Assembly: GCF_011046895.1 (NCBI RefSeq)
Contig: NZ_CP049247.1
Coordinates: 1 to 54,249, forward strand
From: Rhizobium rhizoryzae
GTDB lineage: Bacteria; Pseudomonadota; Alphaproteobacteria; Rhizobiales; Rhizobiaceae
Direction: 5' to 3'
Length of the DNA: 54,249 bases
The notes beneath the pieces are model-generated. The model had not been told where the DNA came from. It searched no databases and saw nothing but the letters and a program-made list of their open reading frames with translations. Both the position numbers and the translations under genes were made by a program. Each line of letters starts with the position of its first letter. Position 1 is the first letter of the stretch. Shown here piece by piece: positions 1 to 7,583 of this stretch.

Positions 1-938
1 TTGTTAGCAATCTGGCAGAAACGGCTGGTGTCGTAATCAATGCTGCGACTGGAGCAGCGTTGACGATTAACCAGAAGGACTCTGGTGCAGGCTCTCCTGA
101 CGATACCATCACAGTGACGTACGACTCCAAGACTGCGATTGGTGCGCAGACTGGCGCCACTACTATTGCAGACATTGAGACTGTAAACGTTAAGGCTACC
201 TCAACCGGCACGAACATCACGCACGAGATCACCGCGCTGGTAACGAATAATGCCACCAAGATCACGGTTGATGCCAGCACGGCTGCTGTTGATTACAAAG
301 CTACATCGAGCGCAACTTCGATGGTTCTGTTCGACGCAGGGGCATCTGTTAAGTCGGTTGCTGCAGCGTTTGACGACACATTCACTGCAACTGCAGGCGT
401 TGCAGTGAAGGGCGGTGCTGGAGATGATACCTTCGTCTTCACGGGCGCTACTACCGGTGCTGCAGGTGTAAACGATCTGGACTTCCTGATCACTGGCGGT
501 AAGGGTGCAGATGCAATCACATTGGCCGCTACTACTGCTGGTAAGGATGTCGTGGTCTTTACAGCTCAGGCAGATTCGACTTACCTGAAGTACGACTCCA
601 TCACTAACTTTGATGCTACTGCAGCCAACGCTCAGGATTATCTGGACGTTAAGGCGTTTGGTTTCACGGGTAACCAGCAGGGTGTCAAGGTAGCGACGAC
701 CGGTGTGACTATCGCTGCTGACAACTCGGTAACTGTGGCAACTGGTTCGCAGACCAACTTCTTCGTAGATAGCGGTGTGAGCCGTGGCGTTACCGTATTC
801 GACTCGGGTGCTGACGTTCTCGTCTTTGTTGACGTAAACAAGGATGGCAACTTCTCCAACGACGCCGACATGGTTATCAAGTTGGTCGGCGTTGCCAACG
901 CGACGGATATCACAGCAACTGACTTTATCTTTGCTTGA
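1..938 (+). CDS. C-terminal part of an S-layer-like RTX/DUF4214 secreted protein
   Basis: The frame is open from the first base (codons begin at base 3; bases 1-2 complete a split codon) and encodes 311 residues before TGA. The segment is Ala/Thr/Val/Asp-rich and lacks cysteine. It has RTX-type calcium-binding motifs (GGAGDDTF, GGKGAD) and ends in an Asp-rich stretch plus a short hydrophobic tail (DFIFA), as in type I secretion substrates such as S-layer proteins. It ends just before a strong terminator. The frame matches the open N-terminal frame at the right edge (52704-54249); if the molecule is circular the two are one 827-residue protein. Family assignment is confident; the joining is an inference. 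Confidence 0.85.
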   Translation, partial: VSNLAETAGVVINAATGAALTINQKDSGAGSPDDTITVTYDSKTAIGAQTGATTIADIETVNVKATSTGTNITHEITALVTNNATKITVDASTAAVDYKATSSATSMVLFDAGASVKSVAAAFDDTFTATAGVAVKGGAGDDTFVFTGATTGAAGVNDLDFLITGGKGADAITLAATTAGKDVVVFTAQADSTYLKYDSITNFDATAANAQDYLDVKAFGFTGNQQGVKVATTGVTIAADNSVTVATGSQTNFFVDSGVSRGVTVFDSGADVLVFVDVNKDGNFSNDADMVIKLVGVANATDITATDFIFA

Positions 939-960
939 TTAACAGGCACTGATCAGGAGA

Positions 961-986
961 CCCCCGGGAGACCGGGGGTTTTTTTT
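961..986 (+). terminator. Rho-independent terminator after the S-layer-like gene
   Basis: A perfect 7-bp GC stem (CCCCCGG / CCGGGGG) with a GAGA loop is followed by eight T residues. It lies 22 bases after the stop codon and just before the methyltransferase ribosome binding site, so the secreted-protein gene and the methyltransferase are probably separate transcripts. Confidence 0.93.
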
Positions 987-1006
987 GAGGATGGAGCTGA
1001 TTGATT

Positions 1007-2551
1007 ATGATTTCTGAACCAAACAGATGGTCTTCTGGCTACGTTACAGACATTGAATACACCCATGGCTATTACCATGAACTCAACCCTCAGCGGGCGC
1101 GGCTTGCGCTCATCCAGGCGGGTTATGCTGTGCCGGACATCGTGAACGCCTGCGAGCTGGGTTTTGGTCAGGGCGTCAGCATTGCCATGCATGCGGCGGC
1201 GACGGAGGCCCGTTGGGCCGGAACCGATTTCAACCCCACCCAGGCCTTGCATGCGCAGGGGCTTGCCCGCGCTTGCGGTGCGGATGCAGATTTCCGCGAT
1301 CAGGCCTTTGCCGAGTTTTGTCAGCGCGACGATCTGCCGGAGTTTGATTTCATCGGCCTTCACGGCATCTGGACCTGGATCTCCGATGAAAACCGGGGCG
1401 TGATCGTGGACTTCATTCGCCGCAAGCTGAAGGTCGGCGGTATTCTCTACATCAGCTACAACACCCAGCCCGGCTGGGCGGCGGCGGCACCTTTGCGCCA
1501 TTTGATGACGGAAATCGGTGCCAACCTCATTTCGCCTGCTGGCGGCAGCACCGCACGGGTGGAGGGCGCGCTGGACTTCGTCGACAAGATTTTTGCGACC
1601 AATCCCAATTATCTAAAGGCCAACCCGGCCATCAAGGCTCGCTTCGAGGGCATCAAGAAGCAGAGCCGCTCCTACCTCGCACATGAATATTTCAATCGCG
1701 ACTGGCACCCCATGTATGTGGCGGATATGGCTCGCTGGCTTGGCCCCGCAAAGGTGAGTTTTGCGTCTTCCGCGCATCTGCCGGACAGTGTCGACACCAT
1801 CAACCTCACGCCCGAACAGCAGGCACTGCTGAAGGACATTCCGGACCCGATCCTGCGCGAAACCGTGCGCGATTACTGCGTCAACCAGCAGTTCCGCCGC
1901 GATCTCTGGGTCAAAGGTGCACGTCGCCTTACGCCGCTGGAGCGGTACGAAGTTCTGAGACTCCAACGCTTTATCCTCACGGCAATACGCTCCAACATTT
2001 CTATGTCCATTACAGGTGCATTGGGTAGCGCTGATCTTTCGGAAGCAGTTTATGCGCCAATATTAGATTTCATGGCAGACTCTAAAATTCGCAATATTGG
2101 GGACATTGAGAAGGCCTTGCAGGGCAAGGTTACTTTAGATCAGATTATTCAGGCCGTTGTTATACTAGTAGGGATGGGAGTTCTTGCACCGGCACAAGAA
2201 CATGCGGTGAGTTTGAAAGTCAAAAAGAGGACTGACAGCCTGAACCACCATTTGATGGAGCGCGCTCGCAGCAGTAATGAGATCGTTTACCTTGCCTCGC
2301 CTATAACTGGCGGCGGTATTTCAGTAGGCCGCTTCCCTCAGCTTTTTTCACTGGCACTTAAGTCGGGCCGAAAGACACCACAGGACTGGGCAGCTTTCGT
2401 ACTCCAGATCCTGAGTATCCAGGGGCAACGTATTGTTAAAAATGGTCAGACCTTAGAAACTGAGGATGAAAATCGCGCTGAGTTACTAAGGCAGGCGCAG
2501 GAATTTGCAACTCAACAACTGCCTATCTTAAAGGCGCTGGAGATAGTCTGA
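1007..2551 (+). CDS. Class I SAM methyltransferase with C-terminal methyltransferase regulatory domain
   Basis: The 514-residue protein has the SAM-binding motif ELGFGQG at residues 50-56, a following GTDFNP acidic loop and a Rossmann core to about residue 200. The rest resembles the methyltransferase regulatory domain found C-terminal to such enzymes (RDYCVNQQFRRDLW block). Substrate unknown; relatives include predicted lysine or glycan methyltransferases. I chose ATG 1007 rather than TTG 1001 because GGAG lies 10 bases upstream. Base composition drops from roughly 60% GC to the low or mid 40s after about position 1950, so the gene looks mosaic. Its position beside the S-layer-like gene suggests a cell-surface target, but this is inference. 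Confidence 0.8.
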   Translation: MISEPNRWSSGYVTDIEYTHGYYHELNPQRARLALIQAGYAVPDIVNACELGFGQGVSIAMHAAATEARWAGTDFNPTQALHAQGLARACGADADFRDQAFAEFCQRDDLPEFDFIGLHGIWTWISDENRGVIVDFIRRKLKVGGILYISYNTQPGWAAAAPLRHLMTEIGANLISPAGGSTARVEGALDFVDKIFATNPNYLKANPAIKARFEGIKKQSRSYLAHEYFNRDWHPMYVADMARWLGPAKVSFASSAHLPDSVDTINLTPEQQALLKDIPDPILRETVRDYCVNQQFRRDLWVKGARRLTPLERYEVLRLQRFILTAIRSNISMSITGALGSADLSEAVYAPILDFMADSKIRNIGDIEKALQGKVTLDQIIQAVVILVGMGVLAPAQEHAVSLKVKKRTDSLNHHLMERARSSNEIVYLASPITGGGISVGRFPQLFSLALKSGRKTPQDWAAFVLQILSIQGQRIVKNGQTLETEDENRAELLRQAQEFATQQLPILKALEIV

Positions 2552-2562
2552 ATGAATCGATA

Positions 2563-2596
2563 AACGGCAGCTTTTGATGGGTGGCCAGCTGCCGTT
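2563..2596. terminator. Hairpin between convergent genes
   Basis: A perfect 10-bp inverted repeat (AACGGCAGCT / AGCTGCCGTT) with a 14-base loop lies 11 bases after the methyltransferase stop. The T-run is weak. The remaining bases to 2878, before the convergent PLP-enzyme gene, show no gene that I can support. Confidence 0.55.
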
Positions 2597-2878
2597 CATA
2601 TTATGCAGGTATGAGAAAAGAGACGTTTGATAACGCTTCGAAGGCTTAGCAGCCACATAATTGAAGTTTCAGGCAGTAGGGAGTTTCCTGCCACAGACGT
2701 CTGAATAGATTGAAACAAGACGCATGCGCATAGCTATTACGCCTTCTTCTGCTGTCAATTAATGAGCGGTATTATGCCGTCCGGCCTTGATCACTGCGCC
2801 GAGTCGAACGGGCATTTTGAGGGGATATTTCACCTATCCGGTTCACCTCGTGACAGCGATTGCTGAGAATAATATCCC

Positions 2879-4165
2879 TTATGAAGCTACAACGCCGTAT
2901 TTTTTACCGAGGCGTTCGAGAACAGCTAACGTGCGGTCGATCTGCTCATAAGAATGAGATTCATTCAGAATGAAGCGAAAGCGAACCTCCGAATGCTTGA
3001 CGACGGGATAAGCCACCGACGTTGTGAACACGCCATCATCATACATATCCTGACCCATTCGAAGAAGTGTATCGGAATCCCGGATAAAGACGGGAATAAT
3101 CGGGCTTGTGCCGCTTCCAATGTCAAAGCCAAGCTCTGTAAGCTTTGTTCGCATGTAAGAGACTTTTGACCAAAGTGAACTCAGCAGTTCTGGTGTATCT
3201 TCGATAACGTCCATCGCTGCCATGATAGCTGCGACATCCGATGGGGGAATAGCAGCTTGAAAGAGATAGGCGTTAGCTTCGACCTGAAGAAGCGTTTTAA
3301 ACGCGTTTGTAGTTGCGATGACTCCTCCGATAGATGCGGTGCTTTTCGAAAGGGTCGTCATGACGAAATCGACCTTGTCGGTCAGTCCGAACTTAGTGCA
3401 CAGCGTTCGTTCCGTATGGAGGCCGAAGGAATGAGCTTCATCGACAAAGAGAAGAAAATCATATCGTTCCTTGAGCTCAGTAATTTCTCGGAGGCACGCC
3501 TCTTCTCCGGTCATGGAGTAAACAGATTCGACCACCACGAGAACATTCTCATACTGAGATGCAAACTTGTTGAGCTTGCGGGCTAAATCAATCGGATCAT
3601 TGTGCTTGAATGGAAGAAATTTAGCTCCTGAAAGCTTGACGCCATCAATAATCGAGGCGTGGCATTCTCGATCAAAGAGAATAAAACAGGATGGTCCTTT
3701 AGCTAAGGCTGAGATCGCGCCTACGTTTGCGCTGTAGCCAGTGGGAAAAAGAATGGCAGCTTCTTTACCTAGCCAAGCAGCAAGCCGTTTCTCGGCAAGC
3801 TTATGAAGACTACTGTGGCCGCCGCTCATCGCCGAGGTGCCACAGCCAGTGCCAAATTGCTTTAACGCCTCGATAGAAGCTTCGATCACTTTTGGATGTC
3901 GATTTAATCCTAGATAATGATTGATAGGCCAAACAATACAATTTTTCTCACGGTCATGCGTATCGCTCTTCACCAAGCCGGTGGAGTTGCTTCCAACCTC
4001 TGTAAAATTATCATAGCACCAGACGCCCGATGAGGATTGGTGAGATTTGACGGCATGGTAACTATCCGCAACGGCACCAATGCGAACAATACCTTGTTCT
4101 TGGCAATCCTTTCGAACCAGGCCAATCTGCCTATTTTCGACGCTACCAACAGCTACATCAAGCAT
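2879..4165 (-). CDS. Alpha-oxoamine synthase family PLP enzyme (BioF/KBL/CqsA-like)
   Basis: This is a fold-type I PLP enzyme of 428 residues. Family signatures appear in order: NHYLGL near residue 82, TSAMSGGHSSLHKLAE near 110, DRECHASIIDG with H169 stacking on PLP, ESVYSMTGE near 213, FVDEAHSFG with D242 and H245, and TLSKSTASIGG with the Schiff-base lysine K274. Family members condense an amino acid with an acyl-thioester (7-keto-8-aminopelargonate, aminolevulinate, CAI-1-type products). The N-terminus is about 40-75 residues longer than BioF, and no other biotin gene is nearby, so a biosynthetic cargo role is more likely than biotin synthesis. GC is low compared with the phage genes. The exact substrate cannot be read from sequence. 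Confidence 0.8.
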   Translation of the reverse strand: MLDVAVGSVENRQIGLVRKDCQEQGIVRIGAVADSYHAVKSHQSSSGVWCYDNFTEVGSNSTGLVKSDTHDREKNCIVWPINHYLGLNRHPKVIEASIEALKQFGTGCGTSAMSGGHSSLHKLAEKRLAAWLGKEAAILFPTGYSANVGAISALAKGPSCFILFDRECHASIIDGVKLSGAKFLPFKHNDPIDLARKLNKFASQYENVLVVVESVYSMTGEEACLREITELKERYDFLLFVDEAHSFGLHTERTLCTKFGLTDKVDFVMTTLSKSTASIGGVIATTNAFKTLLQVEANAYLFQAAIPPSDVAAIMAAMDVIEDTPELLSSLWSKVSYMRTKLTELGFDIGSGTSPIIPVFIRDSDTLLRMGQDMYDDGVFTTSVAYPVVKHSEVRFRFILNESHSYEQIDRTLAVLERLGKKYGVVAS

Positions 4166-4631
4166 GTGAAATCCATCATCCGTATTATTACACTCTGATA
4201 ATCATTGAAAATTCTTTGGGCGACAATCCTCGAATTTAGAATTTGTTAGGCATAGTTAAGATGGCACCAGATGGAACGAGACAATCAGAGATGATGAGGA
4301 AAAGCCGCCGCTGAAGGTTAAGGCAGTCGGTATCGCCTCTCGTTGAAATCTGGAGAAGATAGGTGCCGTGTCATCTGTTCAATAAGAATTGGCCTGCCAA
4401 ATCAAAAAGTGCCGTATTTCCTAACCACCGATAAGGGTTACTTATCGGAGTTAAGGAGCCGCTTCCTTGTCAATCTGGCGAGCGGACGGAATGCAAGCTT
4501 TACGGTCCGCATGATAGAATCCGCCTCCCGCTTTCAATGACTTACGGCCCGAGGCGCTCCCGGCATGTCGCCAGCAGATTGAACTAGTCAGCGGCATCCG
4601 CGTTGGTTTCCGTCACCAAGGAGGAGCAACG
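4166..4631. other. 466-base region without a supported gene
   Basis: This lies upstream of the PLP-enzyme gene and the small gene at 4632. A 7-bp inverted repeat (CCGATAA / TTATCGG, 4428-4448) is present. A 65-codon frame at 4343-4540 has a TTG start, no ribosome binding site and no recognisable family, so I do not call it. Promoters for both flanking genes probably lie here. Confidence 0.4.
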
Positions 4632-4871
4632 ATGGATACACCGCGCGCGCCAGGCAATTACCCTGATCGAGAGGTAGATTGCCAAATGGCATTAGAGCCT
4701 GCCTTTCAGGCGGTCATCGACGAGGCGGTTGGGACCGGCTGGGAACGCTCGGAGGTTTTGATCGCTCTATATGAGATCGGCCTGGCGATTGCCTCCGCTG
4801 AGGAAGAAAACGGGCACGTCAGCAACATCCTAAGGAAAGCGTTTAAGTCCCCTCCCCGCCTCGGAGGTTGA
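4632..4871 (+). CDS. Small hypothetical protein (79 aa)
   Basis: ATG 4632 has a very good ribosome binding site (AAGGAGGAG, 6-base spacing). The product is acidic and predicted mostly helical, with a core FQAVIDEAVGTGWERSEVL that resembles short proteins common in Rhizobiales accessory DNA. It sits directly upstream of the partition repeats and may be separately transcribed. I do not know its function. Confidence 0.7.
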   Translation: MDTPRAPGNYPDREVDCQMALEPAFQAVIDEAVGTGWERSEVLIALYEIGLAIASAEEENGHVSNILRKAFKSPPRLGG

Positions 4872-4894
4872 CGGTCATCAGAATTAATCCTTTT

Positions 4895-5046
4895 TCGGTT
4901 CTGAGTAAGAACCCGGTTCCATGTCGGTTCTTTATCGGTTCGAACTCAGTTGGAGCTTGGTTTAAACTGAGTTCGAAGTTAGAATGTGGTAACTTCTCAC
5001 CTGTATAGAAGTGATAGAGAACTCACTTCGAAGGCGGTTCGAACCG
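4895..5046. repeat. CGGTTC repeat array and inverted repeats upstream of parA (candidate parS/operator, overlapping LexA-type boxes)
   Basis: Copies of CGGTTC start at 4896, 4914, 4925, 4936 and 5035; the middle three are exactly 11 bp apart, one helical turn. A perfect 13-bp inverted repeat (TTCGAACTCAGTT 4939-4951 / AACTGAGTTCGAA 4965-4977) follows, then ACTTCT/AGAAGT (4992-5012) and the 12-bp palindrome CGGTTCGAACCG (5035-5046). Type Ib partition loci keep centromere and operator upstream of parA, which fits. The 11-bp spacing also makes two overlapping GTTC-N7-GTTC elements (4916-4930 and 4927-4941), the alphaproteobacterial LexA consensus, so SOS control is possible. Confidence 0.75.
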
Positions 5047-5063
5047 AAAAGGAAGCGGCCACA

Positions 5064-5747
5064 ATGCCTGTTATCGTCTTGTGCTCCACCAAGGGTGGCG
5101 TAGGAAAATCAACGACAGCTCTCGTCCTGGCGCAGGTCTTTAGCGCAGCTGGTAAGGCTACGACCCTAATAGACGCTGACCCCAACCAGCCACTTGCTAC
5201 CTGGGCGAAGAGGTTTTCCGGCAATGTCCCAGAGAACCTCCACGTTCAGGGCGGGATCAACGAGGAGACCATTGTCGACGCGATCGACACGGCCGCAGCT
5301 CAGCATCCTTTCGTGATCGTGGATCTCGAAGGATCTGCGAACCTGACTGCGAGCTATGCGATCAGCCGCGCCGATCTCGTTCTTATCCCGATGCGGGGCA
5401 AGCAGCTTGATGCGGACCAGGCGGGCAGGGTGGTTGCGCTGATCGAGCGTGAAAGCAAGGCCTTCCGGAGGCGCATCGAGTACCGGGTGGTCTTCTCCAT
5501 GGCGACCGCACTTGTGACAAAGGAACTGAAGCACATTCGTGCAACGCTAGAGCAAAAGGGCATCCCAATTCTTCCAGCAGCATTGAAGGAAAAGGCTGCC
5601 TTCAGCGCAATGTTCCAGATCGGCGGCACCATCTTTGATCTTACAGACGAAGACGTGTCCAATCCAAAATCAGCGATCGACAATGCCAAGGAACTAGCAC
5701 TGGCGGTCACCAATACACTAAAGGAAGCAGAGGCAGCAGCAGCATGA
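5064..5747 (+). CDS. parA: ParA-family partition ATPase (type Ib, VirC1-like)
   Basis: The 227-residue deviant Walker ATPase has STKGGVGKST at residues 8-17 (signature lysine K10), Walker A-prime DADPNQP at 37-43 and VIVDLEG at 84-90. It has no N-terminal DNA-binding domain, as in type Ib ParA and VirC1. The DADPNQPL signature with a nearby Trp is typical of rhizobial VirC1/ParA relatives. ATG 5064 is preferred over upstream options because AAAAGGAAG precedes it. It overlaps the next gene by ATGA. Known role: moving a plasmid or phage-plasmid over the nucleoid together with a small DNA-binding partner. With no integrase visible this is key evidence for a plasmid state. Confidence 0.92.
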   Translation: MPVIVLCSTKGGVGKSTTALVLAQVFSAAGKATTLIDADPNQPLATWAKRFSGNVPENLHVQGGINEETIVDAIDTAAAQHPFVIVDLEGSANLTASYAISRADLVLIPMRGKQLDADQAGRVVALIERESKAFRRRIEYRVVFSMATALVTKELKHIRATLEQKGIPILPAALKEKAAFSAMFQIGGTIFDLTDEDVSNPKSAIDNAKELALAVTNTLKEAEAAAA

Positions 5748-6094
5748 GCAAGGAAAGAGCAGGACTGGATCTCGACCTTCCAGACTTTCAGCCAAGGCCG
5801 AAGCCCCCAGCGGTTGATAGAGCCGAGGTGCGCGAAGCGGCGGAACGTTCGGGCTTCACGGCTCGCCATGCGCCTGTGCCATCCGCACCGGTATCTGCGC
5901 CTAGCCAGACCCAGACGTTCGACGCGCGCAGCCTGCGCCGATCGACCAAGACAGCGAAGCTCAACATTGCTGTGACAGAGGAAGTTCGCCAACGGTTTTG
6001 GACGCTCGCCCAGAACATCGGTACTTCGGACGGGCAAGAGGCACTGGTTGCGATGATGAATGCAATTGAAGCTGAATTGAACGGCTCACGTTGA
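5744..6094 (+). CDS. Ribbon-helix-helix partition partner (ParB/ParG-like)
   Basis: The 116-residue protein has a disordered, Pro-rich N-terminal half and a C-terminal ribbon-helix-helix around residues 66-106 (TAKLNIAVTEEVRQRFWTLA...). It is translationally coupled to parA (ATGA overlap). A short RHH protein immediately after a type Ib ParA is the standard layout of parFG-like cassettes: it binds the centromere, stimulates the ATPase through its flexible tail and represses the operon. The repeats upstream of parA, or the TGACGCG cluster just downstream, would be its binding site. No enzyme motif is seen. Confidence 0.8.
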   Translation: MSKERAGLDLDLPDFQPRPKPPAVDRAEVREAAERSGFTARHAPVPSAPVSAPSQTQTFDARSLRRSTKTAKLNIAVTEEVRQRFWTLAQNIGTSDGQEALVAMMNAIEAELNGSR

Positions 6095-6163
6095 CGCGGA
6101 TTAACGTGCTTGCGCTGACGCGAGTTAATGCGCGTCAGCGTGCGTCAACTTAGTTTGACGCGA
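6091..6163. repeat. TGACGCG repeat cluster downstream of the partition genes
   Basis: TGACGCG occurs at 6092, 6116 and 6156, with inverted copies CGCGTCA at 6131 and GCGTCAA at 6142. The first two are followed by TTAA/GTTAA and are 24 bp apart. The 13-mer TTGACGCGGATTA at 6091-6103 recurs exactly at 49237-49249, and the inner GCGGATTA occurs in reverse at 47790-47797 beside the cI/cro operator. It is probably a protein-binding array: a partition site or a regulator shared between loci. Confidence 0.6.
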
Positions 6164-6203
6164 ATGCTTCAAGATGAAGGACAAGAGCCATCTCCCTCCC
6201 TCA

Positions 6204-6237
6204 TTGACTCCTGATACAATGAGAACATAATAGGAAC
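6204..6237 (+). promoter_or_regulatory. Sigma-70-type promoter with LexA (SOS) box
   Basis: A -35 TTGACT (6204-6209) and a -10 CATAAT (6226-6231) are spaced by 16 bases. The sequence GAAC-ATAATAG-GAAC (6223-6237) matches exactly the direct-repeat LexA box of alphaproteobacteria and overlaps the -10, the position expected for repression. The operon downstream encodes an SRAP-domain DNA-repair protein, a typical SOS gene in rhizobia. Confidence 0.8.
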
Positions 6238-6306
6238 AAATGCCGCAAGAGAGTGGCTTGCCCCTATTATTTGCAGAGGAAAGCGCCTTGGCGCAAAGGA
6301 GAAGTC

Positions 6307-6507
6307 ATGTCTGCAGTTGAGACAATGGACCTGCCAGAACGGTCAGATGTTGACCTCGCACTAGCCTATCATGATGGTGATGCGGTTGCGACGATTGCGA
6401 CACTTCTGGAAGATCTCAAGCACCTCCGCCAGCAACTCTTACTGGCGGAAGGCGCGATGAGCCGGGGCATGACAAGAGGCTGGATGCCGAGTTTTGAGCG
6501 CGACTAA
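6307..6507 (+). CDS. Small hypothetical protein (66 aa), first gene of the SRAP operon
   Basis: ATG 6307 follows AAAGGAGAAGTC, an excellent ribosome binding site, so I prefer it over the upstream in-frame ATG 6253. The product has a helical core (LEDLKHLRQQLLLAEGAMSRGMTRGW) and ends in PSFERD. Similar short proteins often precede SRAP genes on rhizobial mobile elements. The stop overlaps the next start (TAATG). Transcription should be SOS-controlled through the box at 6223-6237. The function is unknown. Confidence 0.75.
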   Translation: MSAVETMDLPERSDVDLALAYHDGDAVATIATLLEDLKHLRQQLLLAEGAMSRGMTRGWMPSFERD

Positions 6508-6845
6508 TGCCAGCCGGATACTACGCAGGCCGTTCGCATCCCTATCGTGACAACAAGATACCGAAGCTTTCGACCGCGCACGAAATCGGCCAGTTTGTCC
6601 GGCTGGATTGCATCATATGCAAGATTAGCCGTTACTACCTGCCGGAAGACATCCAACAGCTTTGCGGTGACGTCAACGCCTTCCAGCTTCGGGGTCAATT
6701 TCGTTGCGAGCGTTGTGGACATAGAGACTCAGTATCAGCGTCGTTCGTGACACTGCTGGCACGCGAAAAGGTTGGTCTTATCGTGAGACGGCTCGAACGG
6801 ATTGAAGTGAAGCACGTTCCGATATGGAAAGACGTCAAACTCTAA
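6507..6845 (+). CDS. Small zinc-finger-like hypothetical protein (112 aa)
   Basis: Two CxxC pairs (CIIC near residue 35; CERCGH near 67) suggest one bound zinc ion. The sequence around DCIICKISRYYLPEDIQQLCGD looks like a treble-clef or zinc-ribbon DNA or protein interaction module. The gene is coupled to the preceding one by TAATG and lies 16 bases before the SRAP gene, so it is part of the SOS-type operon. I do not recognise a named family. Confidence 0.7.
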   Translation: MPAGYYAGRSHPYRDNKIPKLSTAHEIGQFVRLDCIICKISRYYLPEDIQQLCGDVNAFQLRGQFRCERCGHRDSVSASFVTLLAREKVGLIVRRLERIEVKHVPIWKDVKL

Positions 6846-6861
6846 AAGCGGGGAGGAATGC

Positions 6862-7572
6862 ATGTGTAACCTCTACAACGTCTCGACCAACCAGGACGCC
6901 ATAAGGGCGCTGACCAAAGCGCTTGATCGGCTGGGCAACATGCCGCCGTCGCAAGACGTCTATCCTGACTACCCTGCCCCTATCGTCCGCAACAATGACG
7001 GTGAGCGTGAGCTGGTCATGGTGCGATGGGGAATGCCCTCGTCTCGCAAAGCGCTGCTCGACGCAGCCACCAAGCGTGCTGACAAGCTCCGGGCCAAAGG
7101 CAAAGACGTTGATTTCGACGAACTGCTGAAGATGGAGCCCGATGGCGGCACAACCAACATCCGAAATACATCCAGCGCCCACTGGAAGCGTTGGCTGGGC
7201 GTCGAAAACCGTTGCGTGGTGCCGTTGACACGCTTTGCCGAACCAGACCCAGCCAGCAAGGTCGACGGAGGCAGGACGCCGAATGCCTGGTTTGCTGGAG
7301 ACGAAAGCCAGCCCCTGATGTTCTTTGCAGGCTTGTGGGCGCCGCAGTGGGAGAGTGTTCGCAAGGTAAAGGAAGGGCTGATCAAAGCGGACCTCTATGC
7401 CTTCCTGACCACTGAGCCGAACGGCGTTGTCGGCCCAATCCATCCGAAAGCGATGCCGGTCATTCTACGTAGTGAAGAGGATATCGAAACGTGGCTGACA
7501 AAGCCGTGGGAAGAGGCAAAGGCGCTACAGCGGCCGCTGCCAGATGAGCAGTTGATCAAGCTGGCAAACTGA
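6862..7572 (+). CDS. SRAP-domain protein (HMCES/YedK-like abasic-site protein)
   Basis: The 236-residue protein starts MCNLYN; Cys2, exposed after Met removal, is the catalytic residue that forms a thiazolidine crosslink with abasic sites in single-stranded DNA. Other expected residues are present: N102 and R101 in NIRNTSS, E127 in RFAEPD, and H194 in IHPKAMPVIL. The MCNLY rather than MCGRY start is usual in the rhizobial branch. A good GGAGG lies before ATG 6862. Known role: shielding abasic sites at stalled forks; on mobile elements it may protect replicating DNA. It is probably SOS-induced from the promoter at 6204-6237. Confidence 0.93.
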   Translation: MCNLYNVSTNQDAIRALTKALDRLGNMPPSQDVYPDYPAPIVRNNDGERELVMVRWGMPSSRKALLDAATKRADKLRAKGKDVDFDELLKMEPDGGTTNIRNTSSAHWKRWLGVENRCVVPLTRFAEPDPASKVDGGRTPNAWFAGDESQPLMFFAGLWAPQWESVRKVKEGLIKADLYAFLTTEPNGVVGPIHPKAMPVILRSEEDIETWLTKPWEEAKALQRPLPDEQLIKLAN

Positions 7573-7583
7573 TTGGAGTTACC

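Noticed and set aside
4343..4540. 65-codon rightward frame before the small gene at 4632
   Set aside because: TTG start, no ribosome binding site, no recognisable family, and a hairpin inside it.
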